From NCBI GenBank assembly GCA_034521445.1, contig JAXHMM010000006.1, positions 1 through 64,000 of the forward strand: DNA of 64,000 bases, read 5' to 3'. Shown here piece by piece: positions 1 through 9,155 of the stretch. The position numbers and the translations under genes were made by a program. The notes beneath the pieces are model-generated. The model saw only the letters and a program-made list of their open reading frames with translations. It did no database searches and was not told the DNA's origin. The first letter of the stretch is position 1; each line of letters opens with the position of its first letter. The DNA comes from Balneolaceae bacterium (GTDB lineage: Bacteria; Bacteroidota; Rhodothermia; Balneolales; Balneolaceae).

Positions 1-123
1 GATGTTAAGAAGGGCGGCCGCAACGGCAGCCCGGAGAGTGAGTCTGACAAACAGTCTCCGTCCGGCGATTCGGCCGGTAAAGAAAAGGATTCCGGCGGGA
101 CCGATTCGTCTCCCGACAAGTAG
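1..123 (+). CDS. C-terminal tail of an unidentified protein (partial)
   Basis: Reading frame 1 is open from the window edge to a TAG at 121-123. It encodes 40 residues made almost only of Ser, Gly, Asp, Lys and Glu. This is a hydrophilic, probably disordered tail with no recognisable motif, so the function cannot be judged from this piece. The next gene starts 18 bases downstream on the same strand, so the two may be cotranscribed. Confidence 0.55.
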   Translation, partial: DVKKGGRNGSPESESDKQSPSGDSAGKEKDSGGTDSSPDK

Positions 124-141
124 CAACCCAACCCACGCGGC

Positions 142-762
142 GTGCCGCAACGATCCGAAGCGCATAGCGAAGCCCTTGACCAGTTCATCCTGCTCTGGGG
201 TGAAATGGCCTCGGCCTGGGGCATCAACCGCACCATGGCCCAGATCCACGCCCTCCTCTACGCCGAGTCGGAACCCCTGGATACCGACGCCATCATGGAG
301 AAGCTTGACATCAGCCGGGGCAACGCCAACATGAACCTGCGCAACCTGGTGCAGTGGCAGCTGATCCACAAGACACATTTCAAGGGCAGCCGTAAAGACT
401 ACTACACCGCTGAGAAGGAGGTGCTCTCCATCATCGCCACCATCGCCCGGGAGCGCCAGCAGCGGGAGGTGGCCCCCATACGGAAGAACCTGGAGGAGTG
501 CCTGGCCCATTTCGAGGCGGACGCCACTGAGACGGAGGAGGAAAAGGCCTTCCAGGAGCGCATCGAGAATTTCATCGAGTTTCTCGAGATGTTCGAGCGC
601 TTCACATCCGCACTGCTCCCCTATATAAACCGGCGAAACCTGAAATTCCTGAAGCAGCTGGTCAAGCTGGCTGAAATGAAGCAGTCGGTGTCCGACGCCA
701 TGCCCGGCGGCGGCAAGGGCGATCACGGAGACTCCGCGGACGGGGAAGACACCGGGTCATGA
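142..762 (+). CDS. GbsR/MarR-like winged-helix transcriptional regulator
   Basis: This 206-residue protein starts at GTG. Residues about 10-95 look like the GbsR branch of MarR-type winged-helix proteins: an N-terminal helix with a WGE motif, then a helix-turn-helix with 'ISRGNANMNLRNL' as likely recognition helix, then a wing around 'KGSRKDYY'. Residues 100-185 are long charged helices that would form the dimer interface, and the tail from 186 is Gly/Asp-rich. GbsR proteins repress glycine-betaine synthesis or uptake genes in Bacillus, but many homologues have unknown targets and no osmolyte gene is visible here. Its stop overlaps the start of yraN (ATGA), so the two are translationally coupled. 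Confidence 0.75.
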   Translation: MPQRSEAHSEALDQFILLWGEMASAWGINRTMAQIHALLYAESEPLDTDAIMEKLDISRGNANMNLRNLVQWQLIHKTHFKGSRKDYYTAEKEVLSIIATIARERQQREVAPIRKNLEECLAHFEADATETEEEKAFQERIENFIEFLEMFERFTSALLPYINRRNLKFLKQLVKLAEMKQSVSDAMPGGGKGDHGDSADGEDTGS

Positions 763-1130
763 GCGGGAGTACGCGCGACATCGGAAACCGCGGTGAAGAT
801 CTGGCCGCCGCCTACCTCGAATCAAAAGGATGGACCATTCTCGATCGCAACTACTTCTTCCAGCGATCGGAAGTGGACATCGTGGCCTACGACGGCACCC
901 TGATCGTGTTCGTGGAGGTTAAATACCGCAGCGGGACGCGCCGGGGATACCCGGAGGAGTCCATATCCAAAAAGAAGATCGCCCATATCTACAAGGCGGC
1001 CGAAGCGTGGATCTACGAGCGCAGGATGGACGGCTCGCCTGTGCGCCTGGACGTAGTCACCATTGTGCAGGAAGGCGGCAAGGCGCCCGACATACGCCAT
1101 TACGAGAATGCCATGCACCTGGATCTCTGA
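759..1130 (+). CDS. yraN: YraN family (UPF0102) endonuclease-like protein
   Basis: The 123-residue product matches the usual UPF0102 length. It carries the PD-(D/E)XK-type core of the family: 'GNRGEDLAAAYL' near the N-terminus, then 'SEVDIVAYDG' and 'FVEVKYR', supplying the acidic residues and Lys of the nuclease fold. The family is linked to DNA processing and resembles Holliday-junction resolvases, but its substrate is unsettled. The ATG overlaps the stop of the regulator gene by four bases. Confidence 0.88.
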   Translation: MSGSTRDIGNRGEDLAAAYLESKGWTILDRNYFFQRSEVDIVAYDGTLIVFVEVKYRSGTRRGYPEESISKKKIAHIYKAAEAWIYERRMDGSPVRLDVVTIVQEGGKAPDIRHYENAMHLDL

Positions 1131-1255
1131 TCCCGGCCCCTTCACAGCGGCTCCGCTTGAGAAAGGGTGCCCCGGCGGCGGAGGTTGTATCTTAGCAGTA
1201 AATTGCGCTATTTTGTGGCATTGAACGTCAACACTCACGCGGTCCCCTGCGCACG

Positions 1256-1558
1256 ATGAACTGGCAGCTTCTGAATCCCCTGCGATGGCGCAAATCTTTC
1301 CTGGCGCTGGTTCTCGGCGGCTTCGTCCTCATCTGGTTTACCTTCCTCGACACCTACAGCCTATGGACCCGCTACCAGCTCCACCAGCAAAAGCAGGAGC
1401 TCAGGGAGCGCACCCGGCAACTCGAGCGGGAATCGGCCGAACTCCGCACCAAAATCGAGAGATTGGAGACCGACTCCGCCCTGCTTGAGCGCATCGCCCG
1501 CGAGGAATACGGCATGAAAAAAGAGGGTGAAACGGTCTATAAAGTAAAAGACCGCTGA
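1256..1558 (+). CDS. Septum formation initiator, DivIC/FtsB family
   Basis: This 100-residue bitopic membrane protein has a short N-terminal cytoplasmic segment, one membrane helix at about residues 14-34, and a periplasmic coiled coil (about 37-78) rich in Gln, Glu and Arg. It ends with 'AREEYGMKKEGETVYKV', the typical end of FtsB/DivIC proteins. Such proteins join FtsL and FtsQ in the division complex and help activate septal peptidoglycan synthesis. A possible promoter lies upstream, with TTG near 1184 and TATTTTG near 1210, but it departs from the consensus. Confidence 0.88.
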   Translation: MNWQLLNPLRWRKSFLALVLGGFVLIWFTFLDTYSLWTRYQLHQQKQELRERTRQLERESAELRTKIERLETDSALLERIAREEYGMKKEGETVYKVKDR

Positions 1559-1659
1559 TCCCGCGCCCCCTTCTGCTGAAAATGGCCCGCATTTATACTT
1601 TATTGGGAACGTCTGCGGTTATTAAAACGCACCCTCCGCGCGGTCTGCAAATATCAGAG

Positions 1660-4476
1660 ATGGCCCCTCAATTCACATATCGTCGCCGCTCCCCATGGAA
1701 GCGGAAGACCCGATCCATCTTCCTGCACATCCCCGATGGATACTGGGGCGTATGCAGACGCTCGGCAACGGTGTTGGCGATGGTACTGCTGGCAATTGGC
1801 TGCGCGCTGCTCCCGGCCGGCTCCGTCGTAGCCCAGGTTACAGGGGCAGACTCCACCCTCACCGGCGACCTGCTGCGTGCCGGTACCGACTCCCTCGCCT
1901 CCGATACCCTGCAGACCCGCCGCCCGACAGAGCCCGCCGGCACGGGAGCGCCCGACCAGGCGGAGGTCACCTTCCAGGCCAGTGACTCCCTGATCTTCCA
2001 TTTTCGGGGAGATCGCAGAGGCACCCTGTTCGGTAACGCGCAAGTCAGCCACGAGTCGGGCGACCTCACGGCGGGACGCATCTCCATGAACCTCGACAGT
2101 TCCCTGGTCAGCGCCGCTGCTCTATCGCCCGGCGACACCCTCTCCCAGCCGGTGCTGCAGCGTGGGGAGGATCGCATCCGCAGCGAGCAGATATCGTTCA
2201 ATTACCAGACCGAAAAGGGGCGTTTTGAGGTGGCAAGGGTGCAAATACCGCAGGGGGCCATCACTGGCACCCGTGTGAAGAACACCAGTCCCGAGGTGTT
2301 CTTCCTGGAAGACGCCATCTACTCGACCTGCACGCTTGATCACCCGCACTATTATATAAAAATGGACCGGGGAAAGGTGGTGAACGAGGAGGAAATATTT
2401 TTCACCAATGCGCGGCTCTACCTGCTGGACATTCCCTATCCGCTGGTTTTCCCCTTCGGCTACCTCCCTGCGCAAATCGACCAGCGTCAGTCGGGGCTGC
2501 TGGAACCTACCTACGCCTACCAGAACCGGCAGGGCCGGGGCATCGGGCTGCAGAACCTGGGCTGGTTCCAGCACATCAACGAGCACCTGACGGCGCGGGC
2601 GTCGGTGGACATCTTTACTTCGGGCACCTTTTTCCTGAATACCCAGGCAAACTACGCCGACCGCGGCAACTTCAGCGGCTCGGTACAGGTGGGCTATTCG
2701 AGGGAGCGTGGGCTGGAGGCCACTGACCCCGACTTTTCTGTAAATACTCAGAAGCGCCTTAATATCCAGCACAACCAGGACTTCTCCCCCTACGCCAGCA
2801 TGACGGCCAACATCGACCTGCGTACGGCCGACTACCACCGGCGCAACTCCTACAACATTGATCAGCGGGCGGAGACCAGCACCAGTTCCGGCATCAGCTA
2901 CCGATACAACGATCCCGGCGACCTCTACAATTTCAACCTGTCTGCGCGCCACAACCGAAATTTCCAGACCAATGTTACACGCCTTTCGGGTCCCACCGCC
3001 CGCTTCAGTCTCAAGCGGCTCTCCCCCTTCGCCTCCGACGGGCAGCAGGGGGATCCAGGGCGGTCACCCTTCTACGAGCACATTTCGGTCAAGTATGACA
3101 ACACCCTAAGCTCGAATTTCAACTTTACTCCCCTCCGGGGCGACAGTGCGCGCATCGGCTGGTTCGATGCCCTAGCCGATCCCGCCAAGTACCGGGAGGC
3201 CACGGGCAACTTCAACCACTACCAGTTCGCTTTCCGGCAGAGCGGCGACCTCACCTTCGGACAGCTCATTCCCAGCCGCTTCGTTAACCTGACCGCCAAC
3301 GGCAGCTACAACGAATACTGGTATCCCTCTTCCATCCGCAAGGAGTGGGACCCCGACTCGGCGCGCGTGGTCAAACGCCAGGTACGCGGTTTCAGCACGG
3401 CCCGCGACTTCAGCCTGGGTGGAAACCTGTCGACCACTCTCTACGGCTTCTGGAACCAGAAGATCGGTAACCTGCAGAGCTTCCGCCACACCCTTCGCCC
3501 CTCCCTCTCGTTCACCTACCGGCCCGATTTCAGCCGGGAATTCTGGGGCTATTACCGCACCGTACAAACCGACAGCCTCGGATCCACTCAGCGCTACTCC
3601 ATTTACGAGAACGAGGTCTTCCAGGGCCCCCGTCCCGGGGAGCAGCAGTCCATCGGCATCAACATCGACAACACCTTTGAAGCGCGCAAGGTGCGGCGCG
3701 ACTCGACGGGGGAGGAGAGCACGGAGACGCTGCGCATTATCGACCGTTTCAATCTGTCCACCAGCTACAACCTGGCCGCCGACAGTCTCAAACTCAACAA
3801 CCTGAGCGCCAATTTCAGCTCCCGGGTGATCGAGGGACTCAACCTGAGCGCATCCGCCCAATTCAACTTTTACCAGCGTGACAGTACGGGGCGCAAGATG
3901 GACCGCTTCCTGCTGGCAGAGTCAGGGAAGGCGGCCGAGCTGGTCAATTTCAGTATCAACGCCAGCACCTCCTTCCGCGGGGGTTCCGGCGGCGGGGTGC
4001 AGGTGGACGGCACCCCCTATTACCCGGCCACCTACGATCCCCTCAACCAATCCCTATTCGGCTCCATGGATCCCCGCTTCAACAGCCGTCCCGTACAACC
4101 CATTCGTTCGCCCTGGTCGGTATCGTTAAATTTTCGGTACAACTGGACCCTCAACCCTGGTGGGGAGGCGCGCAAATCGGCCAGCCTTAATGCCCAGAAC
4201 ATCCAGTTCCAGCTCACGCCCAAATGGAGCTTCAGCACGCGCGCGGGCTACGACTTCATCCGCAAGGAGTTTACCCCCTCTGAATTCTCCCTTACGCGGC
4301 AGCTGCACTGCTGGAACCTCTCCTTCAATATGAATCCCTTCGGGGATTTCAAATACTACTTCTTCAAGCTGAGTGTAAACAGCAGCCAGATCCAGGGCAT
4401 CCTGCAGAAACTGCCGCTGCTCAACAACCTGGAGCGCAGCTCCAGTCCCACAGGCCGCTCCCCGCAGGGTTACTAG
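1660..4476 (+). CDS. lptD: LptD/OstA-like outer-membrane LPS assembly protein
   Basis: The product is 938 residues from the ATG chosen here. An upstream in-frame ATG at 1582 is possible, but the stretch it adds looks like leader DNA. A hydrophobic export segment sits about 35-60 residues in and ends in 'GSVVAQ'. It is followed by an OstA-like N-domain ('FGNAQVSHESGDLTAGRISM', 'RIRSEQISFNYQTEKGRFEVA') and a very long, Tyr/Asn/Ser-rich region of amphipathic strands that fits a large beta-barrel. LptD places lipopolysaccharide in the outer leaflet together with LptE. The unusually long positively charged segment before the signal core suggests a still later start is possible. It converges with ribE, 7 bases away. 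Confidence 0.8.
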   Translation: MAPQFTYRRRSPWKRKTRSIFLHIPDGYWGVCRRSATVLAMVLLAIGCALLPAGSVVAQVTGADSTLTGDLLRAGTDSLASDTLQTRRPTEPAGTGAPDQAEVTFQASDSLIFHFRGDRRGTLFGNAQVSHESGDLTAGRISMNLDSSLVSAAALSPGDTLSQPVLQRGEDRIRSEQISFNYQTEKGRFEVARVQIPQGAITGTRVKNTSPEVFFLEDAIYSTCTLDHPHYYIKMDRGKVVNEEEIFFTNARLYLLDIPYPLVFPFGYLPAQIDQRQSGLLEPTYAYQNRQGRGIGLQNLGWFQHINEHLTARASVDIFTSGTFFLNTQANYADRGNFSGSVQVGYSRERGLEATDPDFSVNTQKRLNIQHNQDFSPYASMTANIDLRTADYHRRNSYNIDQRAETSTSSGISYRYNDPGDLYNFNLSARHNRNFQTNVTRLSGPTARFSLKRLSPFASDGQQGDPGRSPFYEHISVKYDNTLSSNFNFTPLRGDSARIGWFDALADPAKYREATGNFNHYQFAFRQSGDLTFGQLIPSRFVNLTANGSYNEYWYPSSIRKEWDPDSARVVKRQVRGFSTARDFSLGGNLSTTLYGFWNQKIGNLQSFRHTLRPSLSFTYRPDFSREFWGYYRTVQTDSLGSTQRYSIYENEVFQGPRPGEQQSIGINIDNTFEARKVRRDSTGEESTETLRIIDRFNLSTSYNLAADSLKLNNLSANFSSRVIEGLNLSASAQFNFYQRDSTGRKMDRFLLAESGKAAELVNFSINASTSFRGGSGGGVQVDGTPYYPATYDPLNQSLFGSMDPRFNSRPVQPIRSPWSVSLNFRYNWTLNPGGEARKSASLNAQNIQFQLTPKWSFSTRAGYDFIRKEFTPSEFSLTRQLHCWNLSFNMNPFGDFKYYFFKLSVNSSQIQGILQKLPLLNNLERSSSPTGRSPQGY

Positions 4477-4483
4477 GGGGGGG

Positions 4484-5077
4484 CTACCCGCCGCGCAGCT
4501 CCAGCTGACGCGCCACATACTTGCCCAGGATATCGAATTCCAGATTGAGCTGGTCGCCCTCCGAACGGGTATGCAGGTTGGTGTGCTCCCAGGTGTAGGG
4601 TATGACGGCCACGGTAAAGCGCTCCTCTTCCAGGCGGGCCACCGTGAGGCTGATCCCGTCCACGCAGATGCTGCCCCGTCCCACCAGCAATCCCCGGTTC
4701 TCGCCCGGGTAGGAGATCGAAAGCAGACGGTCATTCCCGCGGCGGGAGATGTCCTTCAGCGTGCCGGTGGCATCGACGTGCCCCTGCACCATATGCCCGT
4801 CCAGCAGCTGTCCGGGACGCATGGCCGGCTCCAGGTTGACCGGGTGGCCCGCCTCCAGAGATCCGATGTTGGTCTTACGTAGCGTTTCGGGCACGCTCTG
4901 CACGCTAAATAGCTCGCCCTCGCCAGCGGTAACGGTGTGGCAGACCCCGTTGAGACAAACGCTCTGGTCTACCGACAGGGAGGCGGCCAGCTTGCAGCGG
5001 ACTGTGATTTCACGTCCCTCCCCCTGGGAGAGTACCTCCTCTACGATGCCTACTTCCTTGACAATTCCAGTAAACAT
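4484..5077 (-). CDS. ribE: Riboflavin synthase, alpha chain
   Basis: The protein is 197 residues, the normal length. It begins with the family-typical 'MFTGIVKEVG' and has two repeated lumazine-binding domains of about 95 residues. The second is recognisable by 'GHVDATG' and the 'ICVDGISLTV' segment. The enzyme dismutates two molecules of 6,7-dimethyl-8-ribityllumazine to riboflavin plus a pyrimidinedione that is recycled. It follows ribD by 47 bases on the same strand, and both probably belong to the transcript that starts with the foldase gene or with mlaE. Confidence 0.95.
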   Translation of the reverse strand: MFTGIVKEVGIVEEVLSQGEGREITVRCKLAASLSVDQSVCLNGVCHTVTAGEGELFSVQSVPETLRKTNIGSLEAGHPVNLEPAMRPGQLLDGHMVQGHVDATGTLKDISRRGNDRLLSISYPGENRGLLVGRGSICVDGISLTVARLEEERFTVAVIPYTWEHTNLHTRSEGDQLNLEFDILGKYVARQLELRGG

Positions 5078-5124
5078 GAGTGAGAGTCAAATTTCTTGTT
5101 GGCAAATGTGTCCCGGCTGCGCGA

Positions 5125-6255
5125 TCAGAGCCAGGCGGTCAGCAGCATGTCCTGATCTACCGGCTCCCAGGTGTGGCGGCGGAAGCGCCGGATCTCCGAC
5201 ATGCGATCGATGCCCAGTCCCAGAACCGATCGCGTACCGCCTCCCAGAATTTTGGGTGCGATAAAACAGCGAAGCTGATCCACCAGCCCGCGACGCAGCA
5301 GGGCTGAGGCCAGTCCGCTTCCGGCCTCCACCAGCACGGAGGTAATCTCCTCGCGTCCCAGCGCCCGGAATGCATCCTCCAGGTCGGTGTGCCCCTCCCT
5401 GCTATCCACCAGCAGGGTTTCCCCTCGGAAATAGTCGGAGGTGAGCATATTGAGCATGGGATCGGCCTCCTGCTCGTACTTCTTCCGGTTGTGGGTGACC
5501 CGTATGGTCTTCTCCTCGTACTGGTCAGAGAACAGGTTCAGCTCCTCCGGAAGCTCCAGGGGGCCGTCGATGACCACGCGGCGGGGCTGGCGGCCATCCA
5601 CATGGCGAACGGTGAGGCGCGGGTTGTCAAGCAGCGCGGTATTGCGTCCCACCATCACGGCGTCGTACCGGCTTCTCCAACGGTGCACCAGTCGCCTGGA
5701 CGCCTCCCCGGTAATCCACTCGGAGTCGCCATCCGGGGCCGCAATATAGCCGTCGGCCGTCTGTGCAATCTTCAGGGTAACAAAAGGGCGGTGGGTGGTC
5801 TGGTAGTGCAGCCACCACTCATTGAGGGCCTCCGCCTCCTCCTGCAGAAGTCCCACCTCCACGTCCATGCCCGCCTTGCGCAGCCGGGTCAGTCCCTTGC
5901 CCTGCACCTTGGGGGTGGGGTCCTCCATAGCCACCACCACACGGCGAAAGGGGCGCTCGGCCAGACGCTCTGCGCAGGGCGGGGTCTGCCCGTGATGGGC
6001 GCAGGGTTCGAGGGTTACGTAGAGAGTGGCGTCTTCCAGCAGGCCGGGTTCGGGTACCTTCTCCAAGGCGTTGATCTCGGCGTGGGCCTCCCCGTAACGC
6101 TCATGGTAGCCCTGGGCTATCTTGCGTCCGTCGGCAGAGACAATTACGCAGCCCACCATTGGATTGGGTGAGACGTAGCCCGCCCCGCGTTCGGCGATCT
6201 CAAGGGCGAGACCCATCCATTTGCGGTCAGCTTCTGAAAAACGGTCGTCGTTCAC
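5125..6255 (-). CDS. ribD: Bifunctional riboflavin deaminase/reductase
   Basis: A 376-residue two-domain enzyme with a GTG start. The N-terminal cytidine-deaminase-type zinc domain has His58-Ala-Glu60 and the Cys85/Cys94 pair in 'PCAHHGQTPPC'. The C-terminal reductase domain (about 150-376) has 'TLKIAQTADGYIA', 'SEWITGEASR' and 'LVEAGSGLASALL'. Together they deaminate the pyrimidine from GTP and reduce the ribosyl chain. All catalytic residues appear present. It is 21 bases downstream of the foldase gene and is followed by ribE. Confidence 0.95.
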   Translation of the reverse strand: MNDDRFSEADRKWMGLALEIAERGAGYVSPNPMVGCVIVSADGRKIAQGYHERYGEAHAEINALEKVPEPGLLEDATLYVTLEPCAHHGQTPPCAERLAERPFRRVVVAMEDPTPKVQGKGLTRLRKAGMDVEVGLLQEEAEALNEWWLHYQTTHRPFVTLKIAQTADGYIAAPDGDSEWITGEASRRLVHRWRSRYDAVMVGRNTALLDNPRLTVRHVDGRQPRRVVIDGPLELPEELNLFSDQYEEKTIRVTHNRKKYEQEADPMLNMLTSDYFRGETLLVDSREGHTDLEDAFRALGREEITSVLVEAGSGLASALLRRGLVDQLRCFIAPKILGGGTRSVLGLGIDRMSEIRRFRRHTWEPVDQDMLLTAWL

Positions 6256-6276
6256 CGCGGCTCCGGTTGGTGCGGA

Positions 6277-8055
6277 TCAGCTCTGCTGCAGGACCCGCGA
6301 GCGATTGTCCTGAATGTCAGCGTTCTCACGCAGCTGTTCCAGCCACACCTGCATGAAAGAGGCGCTCTTCTGCTGGCGAAGCTGTTGGCGAATTTGCTCG
6401 CGCATTGCGTCAGTCAAGCTGGCCGGGTCGGCCTGGTTTCGAGTGTCCACCCGCAACACAAAGACGGCATTGTTGCCGCGAACCACCCCGGACAGGGAGC
6501 CTTCCTCCATACCTATGGCCGCACCCACCACGCCGGGCTCGCGCCCCGCGCCGGGGATGGTGACGCTGTTCATGGTCAGGCCCTCCGCGGTGGAAATTTC
6601 GCGCCCGGCGCTTTCGGCCAGGCCTTCCAGGGAGCCGCCGAGCATGCCGCTGACCCTTTCGGCCATCATGTCACGGCGTTTCTGGTTGACCACAGCAGTG
6701 CGGATCTGCTCACGCACCTCCTCAAAGGGACGCGGGCCGGCGGGAATGATCTCCTCCACCTGTATGACGACAAATTGGTTGCTCAGCTCCAGGGGCTCGG
6801 AAATCTGTCCTTCGCTGGCGCCCTCCAGAAAGCTCAGTATCTGCTGGCTCTGCCCGATGCCTGCCACAAAGGTGTTACCGCTGGTAGCTGTGGCCTGGCG
6901 CAGATTAAGCTCCCTGCGCTCGGCTTCGGCCTGAAAGCCGTCTTCCTGGGCGAAGAAACTGAAGTCATCGGCCTGCTCGGCACGCTCGTCGATGGTATTA
7001 ATGGGATCAGCGGTAATGTCGAAGGAGAGGACCACGAACTGAACCTCTTCAGCCGTCTCGTCCAGTTTCTTGATGAGGTGCGCGCGCCCGTCGTCACGGA
7101 TTACCTCGCTGACTTCGCCGTTCTCCATCTCAGTTACCCGCTGGAAAATCTCGCGTACGTCTCCCTTGGCCACGTACTCGTTGTTGTAGGGCGTGGTAGA
7201 CTGGTAGCGGTTCAGAAAGAGAGAGTCGTCTTCGGCCTGGGCGAAGTCCTCGCGCAGGTTGGAAAGTTCGCGGTAGGTTCGTGCGGTGTCCTGGGCCGTG
7301 GGCGTCTTGTCAAAACTGGCGTAACGAAATTCGTAGGATTCGTTTCGGTGGTAGGCATCCTGGTTGTCCTGGTAGTAATCCCTCAGCTCCTGCTCTGACA
7401 CGCCGATCTCCTCTTCGGAGATATCGGCGTAGGGGAATCGCACATAGGAGATATCGGCGCTGCTGTTGTTACGCACGTACCGGCGCTCCACTTCGTGGGA
7501 GCTGACCACCATGCCCGACTGCATAAAGCTGGTCATCTTCTGCTGGCGGCGTTTCTGGCGCAACTGCTGCTCGATGGCGATCCAAACCTCCGAGTTTTCG
7601 GGGGAGTTGATGGCATTCTGAAGGGCGGTGCGGTCGATGGTGCCATCCTCGCCGCCGAACTGCTGGCGGATAAAGGGATCAGGATTCTCGCCCGTAATCA
7701 TGTTCACCACCTCCTGGTCGGTGACGGTAATGCCCAACTGGTCCATTTTCTGCTCGAGAAGCTTGCGCGTCACGAGGTCGTCCCAGGCCTGTTCTTCGTA
7801 GCTGGCACGCTGTTCGGCGTTCATGGAGTTGCCGGTCTGCTGCGAATACTGCCGTGAGTAGCTGTTGATCAGATTGTTGTACTCCTCGTAGCTGACAGCC
7901 TCGCCGTTAACCGACCCAAGAGAACGGGGACCGGCCTGAATGGCGTCGAAAAACTGGGTGTCGGCCAGTACCCATAGAATGCCGAAGGAAAAAATAAGCA
8001 CCCAGAGAATAACCCCCGTGCTCTCCCTCATCTTTGCCATGACTCCCAAAAACAT
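6277..8055 (-). CDS. PpiD/SurA-like membrane-anchored peptidyl-prolyl isomerase
   Basis: The 592-residue protein has a short cytoplasmic N-terminus, one membrane helix (about 14-32) and a large periplasmic part. A SurA_N-type helical chaperone domain starts at about residue 45 ('VNGEAVSYEEYNNLINSY', 'ITVTDQEV'). At least one parvulin-like region lies at about 255-360, and a second related segment is near 390-470. This is the PpiD layout: a folding helper at the exit of the Sec translocon for envelope proteins. The parvulin motifs are weak, so isomerase activity is uncertain. A promoter-like TTG-N19-TATGTTGT lies about 60 bases upstream. Confidence 0.82.
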   Translation of the reverse strand: MFLGVMAKMRESTGVILWVLIFSFGILWVLADTQFFDAIQAGPRSLGSVNGEAVSYEEYNNLINSYSRQYSQQTGNSMNAEQRASYEEQAWDDLVTRKLLEQKMDQLGITVTDQEVVNMITGENPDPFIRQQFGGEDGTIDRTALQNAINSPENSEVWIAIEQQLRQKRRQQKMTSFMQSGMVVSSHEVERRYVRNNSSADISYVRFPYADISEEEIGVSEQELRDYYQDNQDAYHRNESYEFRYASFDKTPTAQDTARTYRELSNLREDFAQAEDDSLFLNRYQSTTPYNNEYVAKGDVREIFQRVTEMENGEVSEVIRDDGRAHLIKKLDETAEEVQFVVLSFDITADPINTIDERAEQADDFSFFAQEDGFQAEAERRELNLRQATATSGNTFVAGIGQSQQILSFLEGASEGQISEPLELSNQFVVIQVEEIIPAGPRPFEEVREQIRTAVVNQKRRDMMAERVSGMLGGSLEGLAESAGREISTAEGLTMNSVTIPGAGREPGVVGAAIGMEEGSLSGVVRGNNAVFVLRVDTRNQADPASLTDAMREQIRQQLRQQKSASFMQVWLEQLRENADIQDNRSRVLQQS

Positions 8056-8116
8056 AAAAAACCTCGTGTAGCGCGTTTACGGTTAGGTGTAAAGAGTTAA
8101 CGGGCGCGCGGCACCC

Positions 8117-8146
8117 ACAACATATCACAAGCCTGTAAATATACAA
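8117..8146 (-). promoter_or_regulatory. Candidate -33/-7 promoter for the foldase-rib genes
   Basis: On the minus strand TTG (8146-8144) is separated by 19 bases from TATGTTGT (8124-8117). This is one base off the Bacteroidota -7 consensus TAnnTTTG and has the right spacing. It lies in the 149-base gap after mlaD, so the foldase, ribD and ribE could be expressed separately from the mla genes. Confidence 0.4.
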
Positions 8147-8204
8147 GAAGCCTCCGCTAAGAGCAATGCGTGCGAGGGTCGGGAAGCTCCGGCTGATGGG
8201 CTGC

Positions 8205-9137
8205 CTAGAAGACCTCGATCAGGCGCATGTGCTTGAGATAGCGTCCGGGATCCTCGTTGATGTTGCGGACCAGGGTGCGGAGTTCGGCCGAGAGCTGTTC
8301 CAGGTTGTCGTAAAGGGTGGGATCGTTGACCAGCCTGCCCAGGGTGCCCTCGCCGCTGTTAATGCGCCCGAGCAGGGTGTTGAGCTGACGGTTGGTCTCG
8401 CCCAGGTCGCTGCTGAGTGCCTCCAGTTCGCGCACCGAACGGTTCATGCCACGCAGCAGGCTGTCTATTTCGGTGCTGTTGTCCGCAGCTATGGTATCCA
8501 TGGATGCCATGAAGCGGCTTGCACTCTCCACCGTACGTTCCAGGTCGCTGCGCTTATTTTCGATGAGCCCTGAGAGCTCGTGCAGGGCGGTCTCCACATG
8601 GGACAGGGAGGCGCGCAGTCGGCCGCGGTTGGTACTGTCAACCGCGCTGTTGGCCTGTTCCAGAAAAAGGTTAAGCTTCTCGAAGGATTGCGAGACATCC
8701 GCGCTCAGCTTTTCCCCCTCATTGGCCAGAGTCTCCATCATCCCGCCCCGGTAAACCCCTTGTATGCGCCCCCCGTTGGGTATGCTATTCCCTCTGTCAC
8801 CCCGCTCGATGAGAATGACCTTTTCGTCAAGCAGTCCCGAGGACTCCAGGTAGGCCACCGAACCTTCGGGGATTTCAATTCCCGTATTGAAATTCATGGA
8901 TACACGGACGCTGTCGTCCGGATCCAGCTCGATCTTTTTCACCGAGCCCACCTTCACCCCGTTAATGTAGACGTAGTTTCCACTTGAGAGCCCGTCCACC
9001 TTCTGAAAATGTGAATAGAGCACCATGGAGTTTCGGAATACGGGCAGGTCGCTCATCATCCGGAAACCGACGAAGGCGACGGCGACGGAAAGAAGGATGG
9101 TAAGGGCTACCTTGAGTTCGTTGCTTAGGTTTTTCAA
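8205..9137 (-). CDS. mlaD: MlaD family lipid-transport protein (MCE domain)
   Basis: The 310-residue protein has a TTG start, an N-terminal membrane helix at about 8-26, and an MCE domain at about 38-115 ('LPVFRNSMVLYSHFQKVDGL', 'VYINGVKVGSVKKIEL', 'SSGLLDEKVILIE'). A long helical tail with many heptad-like Leu and Asp positions follows. MlaD hexamers form the periplasmic ring that passes phospholipids between the MlaFE permease and the outer membrane. It is the last of three contiguous genes (mlaE, mlaF, mlaD), 18 bases after mlaF. No mlaC or mlaB follows. Confidence 0.9.
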   Translation of the reverse strand: MKNLSNELKVALTILLSVAVAFVGFRMMSDLPVFRNSMVLYSHFQKVDGLSSGNYVYINGVKVGSVKKIELDPDDSVRVSMNFNTGIEIPEGSVAYLESSGLLDEKVILIERGDRGNSIPNGGRIQGVYRGGMMETLANEGEKLSADVSQSFEKLNLFLEQANSAVDSTNRGRLRASLSHVETALHELSGLIENKRSDLERTVESASRFMASMDTIAADNSTEIDSLLRGMNRSVRELEALSSDLGETNRQLNTLLGRINSGEGTLGRLVNDPTLYDNLEQLSAELRTLVRNINEDPGRYLKHMRLIEVF

Positions 9138-9155
9138 ATCGTTGGTCTCTAGGAT